A DNA stretch of 64,000 bases from CAZLWA01 sp964563165 (GTDB lineage: Bacteria; CLD3; SB21), in assembly GCA_964563165.1 (NCBI GenBank), contig CAZLWA010000068.1, forward strand, positions 1 to 64,000, given 5' to 3'. Shown piece after piece: positions 17,468 through 25,530 of this stretch (the stretch's first letter is position 1; each line of letters starts with the position of its first letter). Under the pieces are notes generated by a model that worked only from the letters and a program-made list of their open reading frames with translations, searched no databases and was not told the DNA's origin. Position numbers and translations under genes: made by a program.

Positions 17468-18715
17468 CGCCCGTTCTTCCCAGATCTGTGCAATTTCGAC
17501 GATCACGCGAACGGCCATTTCCATATCCTGCACAGCCACCCATTCCAATTTGGAATGAAAACTGTGTTCGCCGGCGAATATGTTGGGACACGGGAGACCC
17601 ATGAAAGAAAGGCGCGACCCATCCGTGCCGCCGCGGATCGGGCTGAGAATGGGTTCGATCTTCAGCCGCTTCATCACTTCGATCGCGTTGTCGCCCACCT
17701 GCGGATGCTTATCCAAAACATATTTCATGTTGCGGTATTGTTCCTTTATTTCAAAATCCAATCGGGCGCCCGGAAATTCCTTCACCGTTTTTTCGGCGAG
17801 GTCTTTCAGGAAATCTTCATATTCCTTCAACTTCTCCGTAGCAAAGTCGCGAATGATGAACTTGACCGTAGCCAGTTCTTCGTTGGCGTTCAACGACGTC
17901 GGATGAACAAATCCTTCTTTCTTTTCTGTAGTTTCGGGAGAAAAGCGGTCTTTGGGCAATTTTTCCATGAAGCGGGACACGACCTTCATCGCATTGATCA
18001 TTTTATTCTTGGCATAACCCGGATGAATATTCTTTCCGTGAAATCTGATCGTCACCATATCGGCACTGAACGTTTCCGTCTCCACTTCGCCGCGGCTTGA
18101 ACCGTCGACCGTGTACGCATATTGCGCTGCCAGTTTCTTCAGATCAATTTTTTCCGTACCGCGCCCGACTTCTTCGTCCGGCGTAAAACAAATCTTAATA
18201 GCGCCGTGTTTTACATCCGGATGTTTGATCAAATAAATTACGGCATCCATGATCTCTGCCACACCGGCCTTATTGTCTGCTCCCAGTAAAGTCGTGCCGT
18301 CTGCCGTAATAATATCATATCCGATCATTTTTTCAAGATCAGGGTTATTTTTCAACTCGATCACCTGATTCGGATCCTTGGGTAATTTGATATCCCCGCC
18401 TTTATAGTTTTTGTGCACGATCGGATTGACGTTGGCGCCGGAAACCGCCGGCGACGTGTCGACGTGGGCGATAAACGCAATGACGGGAACATTTTTCTTT
18501 GTGTTGGACGGGATCGTGGCCATGACGTAGCCGTTGTCATCCATGGACGCATCGGTCAGCCCGATCTGCCTGAGTTCCGCGGCCAACTCCTTAGAAAGTA
18601 CTTTTTGCTTTTCGGTGCTCGGAAAACTGGTCGATTCGTCGTCGGATTGCGTATCAACCTTAACATATTTAAGAAATTTGTCCACGCATGTGAATGGGTA
18701 GTTAGTGTCAAACAT
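17465..18715 (-). CDS. pepT: Peptidase T (aminotripeptidase)
   Basis: Cytoplasmic M20B zinc peptidase that removes the N-terminal residue of tripeptides. 416 residues. Metal ligands are visible at H84/D86 (AHVDTSP), D147 (GADNKAG), E181-E182 (PDEEVGRGT) and in GEHSFHSK near residue 390; RGGTDGSRLS is also typical. The C-terminus ends EERA and its TAA lies inside a dispersed 42-base repeat. It converges with the OPT transporter gene, with which it probably works in peptide utilisation. Confidence 0.96.
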   Translation of the reverse strand: MFDTNYPFTCVDKFLKYVKVDTQSDDESTSFPSTEKQKVLSKELAAELRQIGLTDASMDDNGYVMATIPSNTKKNVPVIAFIAHVDTSPAVSGANVNPIVHKNYKGGDIKLPKDPNQVIELKNNPDLEKMIGYDIITADGTTLLGADNKAGVAEIMDAVIYLIKHPDVKHGAIKICFTPDEEVGRGTEKIDLKKLAAQYAYTVDGSSRGEVETETFSADMVTIRFHGKNIHPGYAKNKMINAMKVVSRFMEKLPKDRFSPETTEKKEGFVHPTSLNANEELATVKFIIRDFATEKLKEYEDFLKDLAEKTVKEFPGARLDFEIKEQYRNMKYVLDKHPQVGDNAIEVMKRLKIEPILSPIRGGTDGSRLSFMGLPCPNIFAGEHSFHSKLEWVAVQDMEMAVRVIVEIAQIWEERA

Positions 18716-18981
18716 AAACTTCTCGCTAATTAAATTTAAAAGATCAGATTAATGCCATATTTTATCGAATTATTAAATCAAGTTCAAGTTTTCGTTTACG
18801 TTGAGTCGCCCGATTCGACCGACCTATTATGGATCCCTGCTTCCGTCTGCTGTTATTTAAGACCGGAACTTTAACCGCAAAAACCTTTTCTGTTGATTGC
18901 CTGTCTTCAAAGTTCTATTTTGCGAATAGCCATTGAGAGGCCGTCTTGATTGTCCGTTAACGAATCAAACTCTGAGGCTCC

Positions 18982-20850
18982 ATGAAACATAAGACCCTGA
19001 TCGTTTTGTTAGCAATAATTTTCCTGCACACCTTTACCTGCAGTGCTCCGAAATCTTCCGGTCCTTACGTTTTCAAGGACCCGCATTCTTTTTCCAGGCC
19101 TGATGAAATCGTGGTGACGCATTTGGATTTGGATATCACCGTTGATTTCGAAAAGAAACAGATCTACGGCAGCGCCAGTTATAAAATTGATATGAAGATC
19201 GGCGCGACGGCCCTCTATCTCGATACGCGCAGATTAAATATAAGCCGCGTTACATTGGATGACGAAGAAAAGGAAACGAAATTTCTATTGGGCGACTCTT
19301 CGGAAATTGTTGGACAAGCATTGAAGATCGATGTGCCCGCCGGGACCCAATCGGTTAACATCTATTACGCTACCACTGAAAAAGCAGATGCGTTGCAGTG
19401 GCTGGAGCCTGCACAAACCGGGGGAAAGAAAAAGCCGTTTCTTTTCACACAGTCCCAGCCGATTCTCGCCCGTACGTGGATTCCATGTCAAGACAGCCCC
19501 GGTATTCGTATGACCTATCATGCGAAGATCCGATGTCCGTCGGATCTGATGGCCGTAATGAGCGCCGAGAATCCCGTTAAGAGAAATGAACAGGGTTTGT
19601 ATGAATTCAAAATGGCTCAACCGATTCCTTCTTACCTTCTTGCGTTGGCGGTCGGTGATATCGAATTTCAACTCTTAGGCAGACGCAGCGGTGTGTACGC
19701 CGAACCATCCATGATCGAGAAAGCGGCCTGGGAATTTGCCGATACGGAAAAAATGATTGAAGCGGCAGAAACATTGTATGGGCCTTACCGATGGGGCCGC
19801 TATGATATTATTGTATTGCCTCCGAGTTTTCCTTTCGGGGGAATGGAAAATCCGCGCCTTACGTTTGCGACCCCCACGATTATTTCCGGTGATCGCTCAC
19901 TGGTTTCGCTGATCGCGCATGAATTGGCACATTCATGGTCCGGTAACCTGGTCACCAATTCCACATGGGGAGACTTCTGGCTTAATGAAGGTTTTACGAT
20001 GTATGCCGAAAGGCGCATCACCGAAGAGGTATACGGAAAGAGGTTTGCGGATATGGAAGCTCTCCTGGGCTTTCAAGACCTGCACGATGCGCTGACGAAG
20101 CTGGGAAAAGACAGTTCCTCTACCCGACTGGCCGGCGACCTGGCGGGCCGCAATCCCGACGACATTCCGTACGCGATTGCTTATGAGAAAGGTTACTCTT
20201 TCTTGAGAATGATGGAAGACCATATCGGCCGGGATAAATGGGATCCTTTTTTGAAGGAATATTTTAACCAATTCGCTTTTCAATCCATGACCAGCGTACG
20301 TTTCGTCGAATATCTTCGCCGTGCGTTAGTTAAAAATGACCGAACGCTTGAGAACAAATTGAAGATCGACGCCTGGGTGTTTGGAACCGGCCTTCCCGAT
20401 AATGGTCCCGTGATTCAATCTGACGCTTTTCAAAAAGTTGATTTGCAAATCAACGGATGGACAACGATTACACGGGCAAAAGACCTGGGAACAAAAGGCT
20501 GGACCACACCGGAATGGATACACTTCATACGGCATCTTCCGGCAGCTATGAACGAGAAACAAATGGCAGAATTGGACGAGGCGTTCCATTTTACTCAGTC
20601 AGGTAACTCGGAAATCATCAGCGCGTGGCTGATCCACGTTATTGCGAGTCATTACGAGAAAGGCTATCCCGTGCTGGAAAACTTCCTGATGCAGATCGGC
20701 CGGCGAAGATATTTGCAACCTATCTACACCGAATTAGCTAAAACCAGGGAAGGTACCGAAATGGCAAGGAGGATTTACTCCAAGGCCAGATCAGGCTATC
20801 ATTCGATAACTTCCTCTACGATTGATAAAATTCTAAAATGGCAGAATTGA
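18982..20850 (+). CDS. M1-family aminopeptidase, exported lipoprotein-like
   Basis: 622 residues, with an N-terminal signal ending in FTC at residue 20 (an imperfect lipobox), so the protein is probably anchored outside the cytoplasmic membrane. The gluzincin core is complete: GGMEN (residues 286-290) for the peptide N-terminus, HELAH (H313, E314, H317) and the distal glutamate E336 in WLNEG. The domain order, with a C-terminal helical domain, resembles leukotriene A4 hydrolase/cold-active aminopeptidases. It follows pepT on the opposite strand and probably releases amino acids from peptides in the periplasm. Confidence 0.93.
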   Translation: MKHKTLIVLLAIIFLHTFTCSAPKSSGPYVFKDPHSFSRPDEIVVTHLDLDITVDFEKKQIYGSASYKIDMKIGATALYLDTRRLNISRVTLDDEEKETKFLLGDSSEIVGQALKIDVPAGTQSVNIYYATTEKADALQWLEPAQTGGKKKPFLFTQSQPILARTWIPCQDSPGIRMTYHAKIRCPSDLMAVMSAENPVKRNEQGLYEFKMAQPIPSYLLALAVGDIEFQLLGRRSGVYAEPSMIEKAAWEFADTEKMIEAAETLYGPYRWGRYDIIVLPPSFPFGGMENPRLTFATPTIISGDRSLVSLIAHELAHSWSGNLVTNSTWGDFWLNEGFTMYAERRITEEVYGKRFADMEALLGFQDLHDALTKLGKDSSSTRLAGDLAGRNPDDIPYAIAYEKGYSFLRMMEDHIGRDKWDPFLKEYFNQFAFQSMTSVRFVEYLRRALVKNDRTLENKLKIDAWVFGTGLPDNGPVIQSDAFQKVDLQINGWTTITRAKDLGTKGWTTPEWIHFIRHLPAAMNEKQMAELDEAFHFTQSGNSEIISAWLIHVIASHYEKGYPVLENFLMQIGRRRYLQPIYTELAKTREGTEMARRIYSKARSGYHSITSSTIDKILKWQN

Positions 20851-21193
20851 ATGGGTCACGGATCTCCGCCTATATTTATATCATCCGGGTCTTACCGATT
20901 TGATTCTTTCTGAAGCTTCCTCAGCTTCTGCTACTGAAAGCGCCAAAACCTTCCTAATTTGCCGAGTCTCTAATGAATCAGTTTTTTGACGGTTTATTAA
21001 TCACTGTCACTATATTGACGCATAATATTGACAGTAAACACTTTTTATAGTTACTAACAAGTTATTAACCATTAATTTATAAATATTTATAAGAAAAATA
21101 CGGTGATGTCTTAATGGTACAGTAATTGTAGGAGAACAGGCGTGGTTCTTACCAAGAATTATTCCGGAAAACTCAAATAATATTCAATTGCAA
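20851..21193. other. AT-rich intergenic region with short leader frame
   Basis: No gene of normal size. From about 20990 the DNA is very AT-rich. Two copies of ATATTGAC (21012-21019, 21025-21032), 13 bases apart, lie where a promoter would be. At 21142 a GTG preceded by AGGAG opens a 12-codon frame (VVLTKNYSGKLK) that stops at 21180, just before the response-regulator gene; it may be a translated leader or chance. Confidence 0.35.
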
Positions 21194-21718
21194 ATGCACA
21201 AATCACCTTCTGAAAATTTGGGCTTGGAGAATGTGGACGAGAATCACATTGCGCAGTTATCCGTCGTGAAGGAAGGTTCCGGGCCCAACAGTATGGATGG
21301 CCTGGTCGCGGCGAAAAGCCGAAAAACAGAGAAATCCATTCTATTAGTTGATGATGATGATCTGGTCGCACAGACCATCAAATTGATGTTGGTAACAGAG
21401 GGTTACAGGGTAGAGGTCGTTGATAATGGAATTGACGCGATAAAATCGTTCGAAACTCAAAAGTTTGACCTGATTATTTCGGATCTTTTTATGCCGGTCA
21501 TGAATGGCTGGGAAGTAATACAACACATTCGGCAAAGGTCCTCCACCGTTCCGATCTTCATATTCACAGGCGGTATGGAAGAGTTGATTCGGGAGCAGCG
21601 CGACCGCATGAAGGAATTATGCGTGAATGAGATCTTATTGAAACCGATCCGCATGAAACAGCTGATCGACAAGATCGCTCCCTATCTGGCTGACGACGCG
21701 GAAATTAAAACCAAATAG
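21194..21718 (+). CDS. Single-domain response regulator with N-terminal extension
   Basis: 174 residues from the ATG (a TTG two codons earlier is possible; neither has a ribosome site). Residues 1-47 are a polar, low-complexity lead. The rest is one CheY-like receiver: acidic cluster LLVDDDD, phospho-Asp97 in IISDLFMPVMNG, Thr125 (FIFTGG) and Lys150 (LLKPI). No output domain, so it acts by protein contact. No kinase gene is adjacent. A shared terminator follows. Confidence 0.88.
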   Translation: MHKSPSENLGLENVDENHIAQLSVVKEGSGPNSMDGLVAAKSRKTEKSILLVDDDDLVAQTIKLMLVTEGYRVEVVDNGIDAIKSFETQKFDLIISDLFMPVMNGWEVIQHIRQRSSTVPIFIFTGGMEELIREQRDRMKELCVNEILLKPIRMKQLIDKIAPYLADDAEIKTK

Positions 21719-21750
21719 CCCCCATTTCCCCTTTCTTATAGTGAGAACCG

Positions 21751-21786
21751 ATAGCGCTGAGTTCATAACTCGGCGCTATTTTTTTT
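21751..21786. terminator. Terminator shared by convergent genes
   Basis: Stem ATAGCGCTGAGTT/AACTCGGCGCTAT with a CAT-containing loop, then eight T on the plus strand. The TAG stop of the convergent minus-strand lipoprotein gene (21776-21778) is part of the stem. Confidence 0.85.
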
Positions 21787-22420
21787 GGTCCCAGTTTTCC
21801 GACCTTTTTATCTCCCGCTCTATGATTTTCTTCCCTTCCTTCGAAGTGAATTCCGTTTGCACATCAATGTATCCGGGATATCCGATCGCGATCCCTGCCA
21901 CCATAATCGACGGCTTCACTTTCAGAAGAATGTGCGTAGGTGTATTCCCTTCGCCGGCTAAGTTAAACGCAAGTTTAAGCAGGCTCTCCCGGGATTCACC
22001 GGAAAGGGACTTCTTCAGATCGGTTGAAATTTCCAGTGGAACTCGCGAAACGCTGTCGGCCGGGATCCGAACTTCACGATCAAGAACGCCCTTCACCATT
22101 TCGTGATCGTCTATGTACAGCATCCACTCCATCGTGTTCATGGCTGCAATTTCCTTATTCGGATTCTTAGCTTCTATCATCAATGTAAATTCCAACAGAA
22201 GCGATTTTCCCGCTAAGGCCGGCATCAATTGAACGGATTTCTTAAGACTCAGATCGGAAACCGATTTCACATGCTGAATACTAACGCCGGCTAAACGGAG
22301 ATCGTCAACCGATCTCAGCCGAAATTCGCACCTGGCAAAATTCTTGGCTTCCTGAATCTGATTGGCCGCGCGGCAGCCGAATAAATTAAAAGCTAAAATC
22401 ACTAAAGCCAATCGCTTCAT
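21776..22420 (-). CDS. LEA14-like (WHy-domain) lipoprotein
   Basis: 214 residues with a clear lipoprotein signal (lipobox LFGC, Cys16). The mature part shows the pattern of LEA14/WHy beta domains: AKNPNKE near residue 82, a central LYIDDHEMVKGVLD strand pair, and SRVPLEI. Such proteins are linked with desiccation or stress tolerance, but their mechanism is unknown. The final codons run into the shared terminator. Confidence 0.7.
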   Translation of the reverse strand: MKRLALVILAFNLFGCRAANQIQEAKNFARCEFRLRSVDDLRLAGVSIQHVKSVSDLSLKKSVQLMPALAGKSLLLEFTLMIEAKNPNKEIAAMNTMEWMLYIDDHEMVKGVLDREVRIPADSVSRVPLEISTDLKKSLSGESRESLLKLAFNLAGEGNTPTHILLKVKPSIMVAGIAIGYPGYIDVQTEFTSKEGKKIIEREIKRSENWDQKK

Positions 22421-22444
22421 ACATCCCTTTCATGTAACAATATT

Positions 22445-23314
22445 TCATTCAACACTAATAGTATAGTTGCATGTGAACATCTTGTCCGGATCCAGTGAAA
22501 TAATCCCTTCTTTCTTGCGAAAATCCCCGCCCCGGCCCTTCGTATCCGCTACACCGCACCATGGTTCGATGCACACAAAATGTGCTCCGGGTTTTGACCA
22601 GATGCCGAGATAAGGAAATCCGTCGAATGCAACCGAGATCCCGGCTGCGCCGTTTTTACTTTTCAACGCAACTTTTTTCGATCTTAAATTTTTAAAGATC
22701 ACCGCGTCGTGATCGAACAAATCCTGCGTGAGTGGCAGCAGGCGGGTGTTGTTCAGAATACGCTCCGTTTTTCCCGAAAAAACACCGTCTTCCAAGAAGT
22801 GCCTGGCCGCGTTTTCCGGTTTGTCGAATTCCAGAGAATAATCCGACAACATTTCGCCGGGGCGAAAAGGACAATTGAATCCCGGATGCGCACCGATGGA
22901 AAACCAAATTGTCTGCCGATCAATGTTTCTTACAAGGTACTCAATATTGAGATCATTATTTCTTAATTCGTACCGGACGTTCAATTCAAATCGGTACGGA
23001 TATTTTTTCAAAGTTTGTTCATCACTGCTCAGTTGATAAAGTAATCGATCCGGCTGCCGGTCCAGCAGCTTGAATTCACAATCTCTTGCAAATCCATGCT
23101 GGGAAAGCGTGTACACGTCCGTACCTATTTTACATTGATCGTTTTCCAATTTCCCGACAATGGGAAATAAGATCGGCGCATGGCGCGGCCAAATTTTCGG
23201 GTCGGCTTGCCAGAGCCTCTCCATGCGATCGCTGAGCGAGATGAGACCGGTCAATTCCGCGCCCCGCGTGTCAACGGAAATTTCCAATGCTCCGTTCCGA
23301 ATACTCGAAATCAT
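22445..23314 (-). CDS. Aldose 1-epimerase family protein
   Basis: 289-residue galactose-mutarotase-like beta-sandwich protein of the LacX subgroup. Typical pieces are HAPILFPIVGKL near residue 45, GAHPGFNCPF near 142 (catalytic His), and the C-terminal SKPGAHFVCIEPWCG. It probably interconverts alpha and beta anomers of a hexose or hexose phosphate. It is 8 bases downstream of the MFS transporter gene on the same strand; a shared sugar substrate is possible but not shown. Confidence 0.88.
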   Translation of the reverse strand: MISSIRNGALEISVDTRGAELTGLISLSDRMERLWQADPKIWPRHAPILFPIVGKLENDQCKIGTDVYTLSQHGFARDCEFKLLDRQPDRLLYQLSSDEQTLKKYPYRFELNVRYELRNNDLNIEYLVRNIDRQTIWFSIGAHPGFNCPFRPGEMLSDYSLEFDKPENAARHFLEDGVFSGKTERILNNTRLLPLTQDLFDHDAVIFKNLRSKKVALKSKNGAAGISVAFDGFPYLGIWSKPGAHFVCIEPWCGVADTKGRGGDFRKKEGIISLDPDKMFTCNYTISVE

Positions 23315-23322
23315 ACGGCCTC

Positions 23323-24579
23323 TCAGATTGAATTTAAATTTAATTTGCGCAATTGTTTTGCCATTCTTGCCGTCGCCGCTACGACCAGGATCGTCATCAC
23401 GCCGCCGAAAATCACGGAAGGAATCAATCCCAGCAGCCGTGCGGCGACCCCCGACTCGAACGCGCCGATCTCATTGGATGATCCGATGAAAATACCGTTG
23501 ACCGCCGAAACGCGTCCTCGTTTTTCATCGGGCGTAAAGAGCTGCAGTATCGTTGACCGGATCACGACGCTCACATTGTCCAGCGCTCCGCTCAGGGCGA
23601 GCAGAAAAAGTGACAGATAAAAACCGGTCGAGACGGCGAACCCGATCATACACACACCAAATCCCGCTACGCATAAAAGCAGATTCCTTCCCGCCCTTTT
23701 CATCGGCGGCCGGTGAGCCAGAATTAAAGCCGTCAGTACGGCACCGATGGACGGCGCGGCGCGGAGCACTCCGAGCCCTTCCGGCCCTACGTTAAGCACT
23801 TCCGCGGCGAATATGGGCAGCAGCGCGACCGCACCGCCGAAGAGTACCGCGAACAGATCAAGGGACAGCGCCGCTAAAATAATTTCATGATTAAAGACGA
23901 ACCTGACCCCTTCGTTCAAACTGGATAATATGGATTCCTTGATTTCTTTTTGCGGCAAGGCGTAGTTAGTAATAAAAAATACGCACGCGATCGAAAGAAC
24001 GATCAGTATCGCAACAAGTCCATAAGCGTTTGTAATGCCTGCAAATCCGTAAATAAGTCCGCCCAGCGCAGGGCCGGATACCGCGCCGGTCTGCCAGACG
24101 GTGCTGTTCCATGCGGATGAATTCACGTACCATTCACGCGGAACCAATTGAGCCATCAGCGCAGAAAATGAAGGCATCGCAAATCCTCTTGCCAGGCCGG
24201 TCAAACCGATGATGAGGTAGATCGGCAGCGTTCCGTGATTTTTCAAAATGACCGAATCATGGACCGTCAGCAGAAGCAACCCGGCTGAAGCCGCAAGATA
24301 AACGGTTACCGAAGCCAGAATGATCTTCTTTCGGCTGACCATATCTGCGACATGCCCGGCATATAACGATACCGCGAGAAACGGCAAGGCTTCCGCAAGG
24401 CCGATCAATCCCAGCGACAGCGCGTCTTTGGTGTATTCATATATCTGCCATCCGACGATGACGCTCTGCATTTGTGTCGCGATCGTCAAAAATAACCGGG
24501 CAAAAATGAACAACCGGAAATCCGGAATACGCAGAACTGCATACGGATCATGTTTCTTTACCGGATCGGAAATGCTCAT
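23323..24579 (-). CDS. MFS transporter, EntS/MFS_3-like
   Basis: 418 residues with about 12 membrane helices. The loop between helices 2 and 3 reads GHVADMVSRKK, a variant of the MFS signature, and helix 4-5 has RGFAMPSFSALMAQLVP, as in the enterobactin-exporter EntS subgroup. Likely an exporter of a small molecule; no substrate can be named. It probably heads a two-gene transcript with the epimerase. Confidence 0.88.
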   Translation of the reverse strand: MSISDPVKKHDPYAVLRIPDFRLFIFARLFLTIATQMQSVIVGWQIYEYTKDALSLGLIGLAEALPFLAVSLYAGHVADMVSRKKIILASVTVYLAASAGLLLLTVHDSVILKNHGTLPIYLIIGLTGLARGFAMPSFSALMAQLVPREWYVNSSAWNSTVWQTGAVSGPALGGLIYGFAGITNAYGLVAILIVLSIACVFFITNYALPQKEIKESILSSLNEGVRFVFNHEIILAALSLDLFAVLFGGAVALLPIFAAEVLNVGPEGLGVLRAAPSIGAVLTALILAHRPPMKRAGRNLLLCVAGFGVCMIGFAVSTGFYLSLFLLALSGALDNVSVVIRSTILQLFTPDEKRGRVSAVNGIFIGSSNEIGAFESGVAARLLGLIPSVIFGGVMTILVVAATARMAKQLRKLNLNSI

Positions 24580-24650
24580 ACCTGTTGGAATGTCATTTTA
24601 TTTTAATCTACTTAATTTTATTTGTTTTTCAAAAAAGAAAATCTCGTACT

Positions 24651-24683
24651 AGACTTGCCAAATTTTAAAAACTTGGCAAGTCT
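24651..24683. repeat. Hairpin upstream of the MFS gene
   Basis: AGACTTGCCAA and TTGGCAAGTCT form a perfect 11-base stem around a 11-base AT loop. It lies 72 bases before the MFS start codon. It may be an attenuator, or a dispersed palindrome. Confidence 0.5.
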
Positions 24684-24691
24684 TTGGGCAT

Positions 24692-24725
24692 AAAAAAACC
24701 TCACGTGAAAATTCGTGAGGTTTTA
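24692..24725 (-). terminator. Terminator downstream of the TPR-like lipoprotein gene
   Basis: Minus-strand stem AAAACCTCACG/CGTGAGGTTTT with an AATTTTCA loop and seven T after it. It ends the transcript coming from the surface-protein genes. Confidence 0.75.
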
Positions 24726-24794
24726 AAGCCGCAATTTTGGATTTCCGAATACTAGCGCCGTTTTTAAATTAGTAACATTGTATATTGTTCCATC

Positions 24795-24857
24795 GCAACC
24801 TAAAGGTTGCGGCTACCGACCGTTTGAATAGAATGGTAGGCGCAGGCTTAAGCCTGC
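24795..24857. repeat. Paired-hairpin repeat, inverted arrangement
   Basis: Stem GCAACCTAAAGGTTGC (24795-24810), then GGCTACC, a 17-base spacer, GGTAGGC and stem GCAGGCTTAAGCCTGC (24842-24857). Same parts as at 13919-14118 but with the conserved GGCTACC edges facing inward. With the two hairpins before it, this fills the 24580-24895 gap. Confidence 0.7.
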
Positions 24858-24895
24858 GAAACACAACATTATTTATTTGAAATGGCACTCTCGCA

Positions 24896-25474
24896 TCAAC
24901 GCGCCGCCGTGCTTAGAGCATCCAGTTTATTTAATAAAATCGATGTGATATTTGGGTCAACTGCACTCGGATTAAACGCCGCATCCAATTCCTGTATGCG
25001 TTCAATGCAATTGACTTCATCCCCGAGATGGAAATAGTCATGCGCCTGCGTCAAAATGAGTCCATTCTTCGTAACGTTGTTGTCATATTGAAAAATGAAA
25101 TCCGGCACGGTTCGCAGGACAAAATCCGCTCTTTCGATGCTCTGCGCATAATCGCCTCTTTGCCATCCGACAAAGCTCCAGCCTGCCATCGCCGTCGTAT
25201 AAGCGACGACCAGGCTTACAGAATCCCCGGAACTTATCGATAATCCAAAATAGACATCCGCCTGGGCTAAGTCATCGGTTCTTATCGCGACCCAGCCTAA
25301 TCCCGCATAAGCGTCTGAGGTCTGCGTGGCCACGAGATCCTGAAACCCCTGTTGCGCACCGGCATAATCCTGAGCGACGAACTTCACCCAGGCATCCGCC
25401 AGGGGATCCCCCGTTGCCGCCGCGCCGCAGCTCATGAGGGAGCCCAGTACCAAATATTTAATTAATCGTTTCAT
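24896..25474 (-). CDS. TPR-like lipoprotein, unknown role
   Basis: 192 residues with lipobox LMSC (Cys16). The mature part consists of alanine-rich helix pairs (AQQGFQDLVATQTSDAYAGL, then ADVYFGLSIS and QSIERADFVL) that look like degenerate TPRs. It begins 56 bases after the giant T9SS protein gene on the same strand, followed by a terminator, so the two are probably co-transcribed. A role in surface display of the big protein is a guess from position only. Confidence 0.7.
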   Translation of the reverse strand: MKRLIKYLVLGSLMSCGAAATGDPLADAWVKFVAQDYAGAQQGFQDLVATQTSDAYAGLGWVAIRTDDLAQADVYFGLSISSGDSVSLVVAYTTAMAGWSFVGWQRGDYAQSIERADFVLRTVPDFIFQYDNNVTKNGLILTQAHDYFHLGDEVNCIERIQELDAAFNPSAVDPNITSILLNKLDALSTAAR

Positions 25475-25530
25475 GGTTTATCTCCTGTATTTGAATTTTT
25501 AATTTTTGCTGAATGCTGACAGCTTCTTTG

